Shown here: piece after piece, positions 62,864 through 64,000 of the stretch | How positions within the stretch are numbered: the first letter of the stretch is position 1 | How the letters are laid out: every line of letters begins with the position of its first letter | Notes under the pieces: model-generated | The model's database searches: none | Seen by the model: the letters and a program-made list of their open reading frames with translations, nothing else | Told to the model about the DNA's origin: nothing | From: Aureliella sp046290675 | GTDB lineage: Bacteria > Planctomycetota > Planctomycetia > Pirellulales > Pirellulaceae | Reading direction: 5' to 3' | DNA length: 64,000 bases | Assembly (NCBI GenBank): GCA_046290675.1 | Contig: JBKAHA010000002.1 | Span: forward strand, 806,001-870,000 | Position numbers and translations under genes: made by a program

Positions 62864-64000
62864 CTAGCGAATTCTTAGGCGTGCATCCATCTTGATCGGT
62901 GCGTGCGATACCGGCTTTCCTCCATTGATCTTACGGAGGCCGATTGCCTCCAAGTCGATGGAGTTGAGGTCCCAGATGCGGATCGTTGTGTCAAACGAAC
63001 CACTCGCCAGCTGGTCCCCGCAGGGAGTCATTACGGCGACGGTTCCTATGTGGCCGTTTAGGTCCGCGACCACTTCATCAGCCAATGCATCAAATAGGTG
63101 CACCGAGTTGTCCGCACCTGCGACGGCAACAAGGTCGTTGTTCACCATGCACAGCGACATGAGCTTCGAACCCGCCAAGTCGTGTTTGGAAACCACGGTC
63201 TGCGTTTCAAGATCGTATTGAACGAGAAGGCGATCTTCGCCCGCGCTCGCAACGCGGCGTCCGTCGACACTGAAGGAAGCCGTCCTGATCCGCCGTGTGT
63301 GTTCGTGTATCTCGGCGATCAATTGTCCGGTCTTTGTGTTCCAGACGCGTAGTTCGCCATCCCGACTGCCGCACAGTATGCGTTTACCATCCGGGCTAAA
63401 TCGGACACAACGCTGATCATTGCAGTCGCAAGCAAGTCGCCTAAGCACGTTTCCGTTTTCCGAGTCCAGTAAGAGGATCTCATTCGAAAATCCGCCAACT
63501 GCTAGCAAGCCCTGGCTATGGGAACACGTCAGGGATCGGAGTGAATATGGGAGTTCGATGACGACTTCGGGCTCAACAGGAAACCGTTGGCTCCATTTCA
63601 GCACCCGCCCGTCATCTCCACACGAATAGAGCGTTTGAGAATCGCTTGCAAAAGCCAGCGACTGAATCCAATCAATGTGGCCTTCCAACGTGTGCAACAC
63701 GCGGCGGGCCTGAAGATCAATGATTCGAATAGCATGGTCATCACCCGCAGCCGCCAGAAATTTTCCGTCGTGTGTTCCTGCTAGGGCAGTAACGACAGGT
63801 GATGAAGTCCCATCGTTAAGAGGCGCTAAAGCGATTTCGAATGATCGTATTGGGTGACGACCTGGAGTTGCTTTCGAGGTCACGTAGGCCGTGAACTGAT
63901 CGGACGGACTCTGCGAAATCGTTGTGCTTTGCCCATAGACGAACGCATCCGCGGCTTGAGCTAGAAGCGCAAAGCATACAAATGCTAGCGATTGGCGAAG
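62864..64000 (-). CDS. WD40-repeat protein with signal peptide, 5' partial
   Basis: The frame is open to the right edge, so the start lies beyond the window; 378 codons are visible. The first residues (SLAFVCFALLAQAADAFVYGQS) are a signal peptide, so the GTG at 63883 is not the true start. WD40 repeats follow: VTALAGTHDGKFLAAAGDDHAIRIID, LHTLEGHIDWIQSLAFASDSQTLYSCGDDG and AVMTPCGDQLASGSFDTTIRIWDL, with at least seven in all. It would form an extracytoplasmic beta-propeller scaffold. WD40 in planctomycetes often follows a kinase or a c-type cytochrome; here no partner is visible. Confidence 0.88.
   Translation of the reverse strand, partial: LRQSLAFVCFALLAQAADAFVYGQSTTISQSPSDQFTAYVTSKATPGRHPIRSFEIALAPLNDGTSSPVVTALAGTHDGKFLAAAGDDHAIRIIDLQARRVLHTLEGHIDWIQSLAFASDSQTLYSCGDDGRVLKWSQRFPVEPEVVIELPYSLRSLTCSHSQGLLAVGGFSNEILLLDSENGNVLRRLACDCNDQRCVRFSPDGKRILCGSRDGELRVWNTKTGQLIAEIHEHTRRIRTASFSVDGRRVASAGEDRLLVQYDLETQTVVSKHDLAGSKLMSLCMVNNDLVAVAGADNSVHLFDALADEVVADLNGHIGTVAVMTPCGDQLASGSFDTTIRIWDLNSIDLEAIGLRKINGGKPVSHAPIKMDARLRIR

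Overview
The window comes from a planctomycete chromosome, most likely a Pirellulaceae (Rhodopirellula-like) relative. The evidence is the mix of families that are typical of this phylum: DUF1501 proteins, a cytochrome-type DUF1549/DUF1553 (PSD1) protein, a secreted sulfatase, a YTV-repeat surface protein, extracellular proteins with an N-terminal LEPR/LEAR motif, a dockerin/cohesin protein, a membrane-anchored Ser/Thr kinase and a DUF1570-like protein. No rRNA, tRNA, CRISPR array, prophage or transposase gene was found. The genus is inference.

Layout. 1-2.7 kb: 3' part of an NADH dehydrogenase-like/SelD fusion, converging on the rplM-rpsI operon through a strong terminator. 3.5-9.5 kb: a three-gene ABC cassette (GldA-like ATPase, fused GldF-GldG-like permease, DUF4340 protein). 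9.6-11.8 kb: thiS-thiG followed by an EamA-type transporter. 12.4-18.7 kb: sugar and polysaccharide genes (two TIM-barrel isomerases, a GH57 4-alpha-glucanotransferase-like enzyme, an aldo/keto reductase). 18.8-23 kb: Ser/Thr kinase with a DFN motif, hisI, a small membrane protein, a PPOX-fold protein. 23.2-28.4 kb: secreted beta-propeller/cohesin/dockerin protein and TreZ. 28.7-37.2 kb: DUF1501, PSD1, sulfatase, PilZ-like protein and a second DUF1501. 37.4-54.6 kb: hybrid histidine kinase, amidase, terpene-cyclase-fold secreted protein, a 44-codon membrane microprotein, a queuosine-tRNA mannosyltransferase-like enzyme, prolyl oligopeptidase, PhoX-like protein, thioesterase, DUF1570/LRR protein, exported isomerase-like protein and TPR protein. 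54.9-64 kb: cell-surface block with the YTV protein, a small secreted protein, a large SdrD-B/FG-GAP protein and a WD40 protein cut by the window edge.

Functionally the window mixes core genes (ribosomal proteins, thiazole and histidine synthesis, SelD) with a large exported set. At least five proteins carry Tat-like twin-arginine leaders and many others have Sec-type leaders, as expected for a cell that digests sulfated and complex polysaccharides and builds a protein-rich surface.

The most notable non-coding signal is a pair of 145- and 168-bp elements (11930-12074 and 32895-33062). They have 18-bp terminal inverted repeats and are bounded by 10-11-bp direct repeats that look like target-site duplications, so they appear to be a MITE-like mobile element. 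Other points to check are four OB-like repeats forming the sensor of the hybrid kinase, a 19-proline run in the SdrD-B protein, the kinase DFN substitution, the GldF-GldG fusion cassette, and the unannotated microprotein at 43924-44058.
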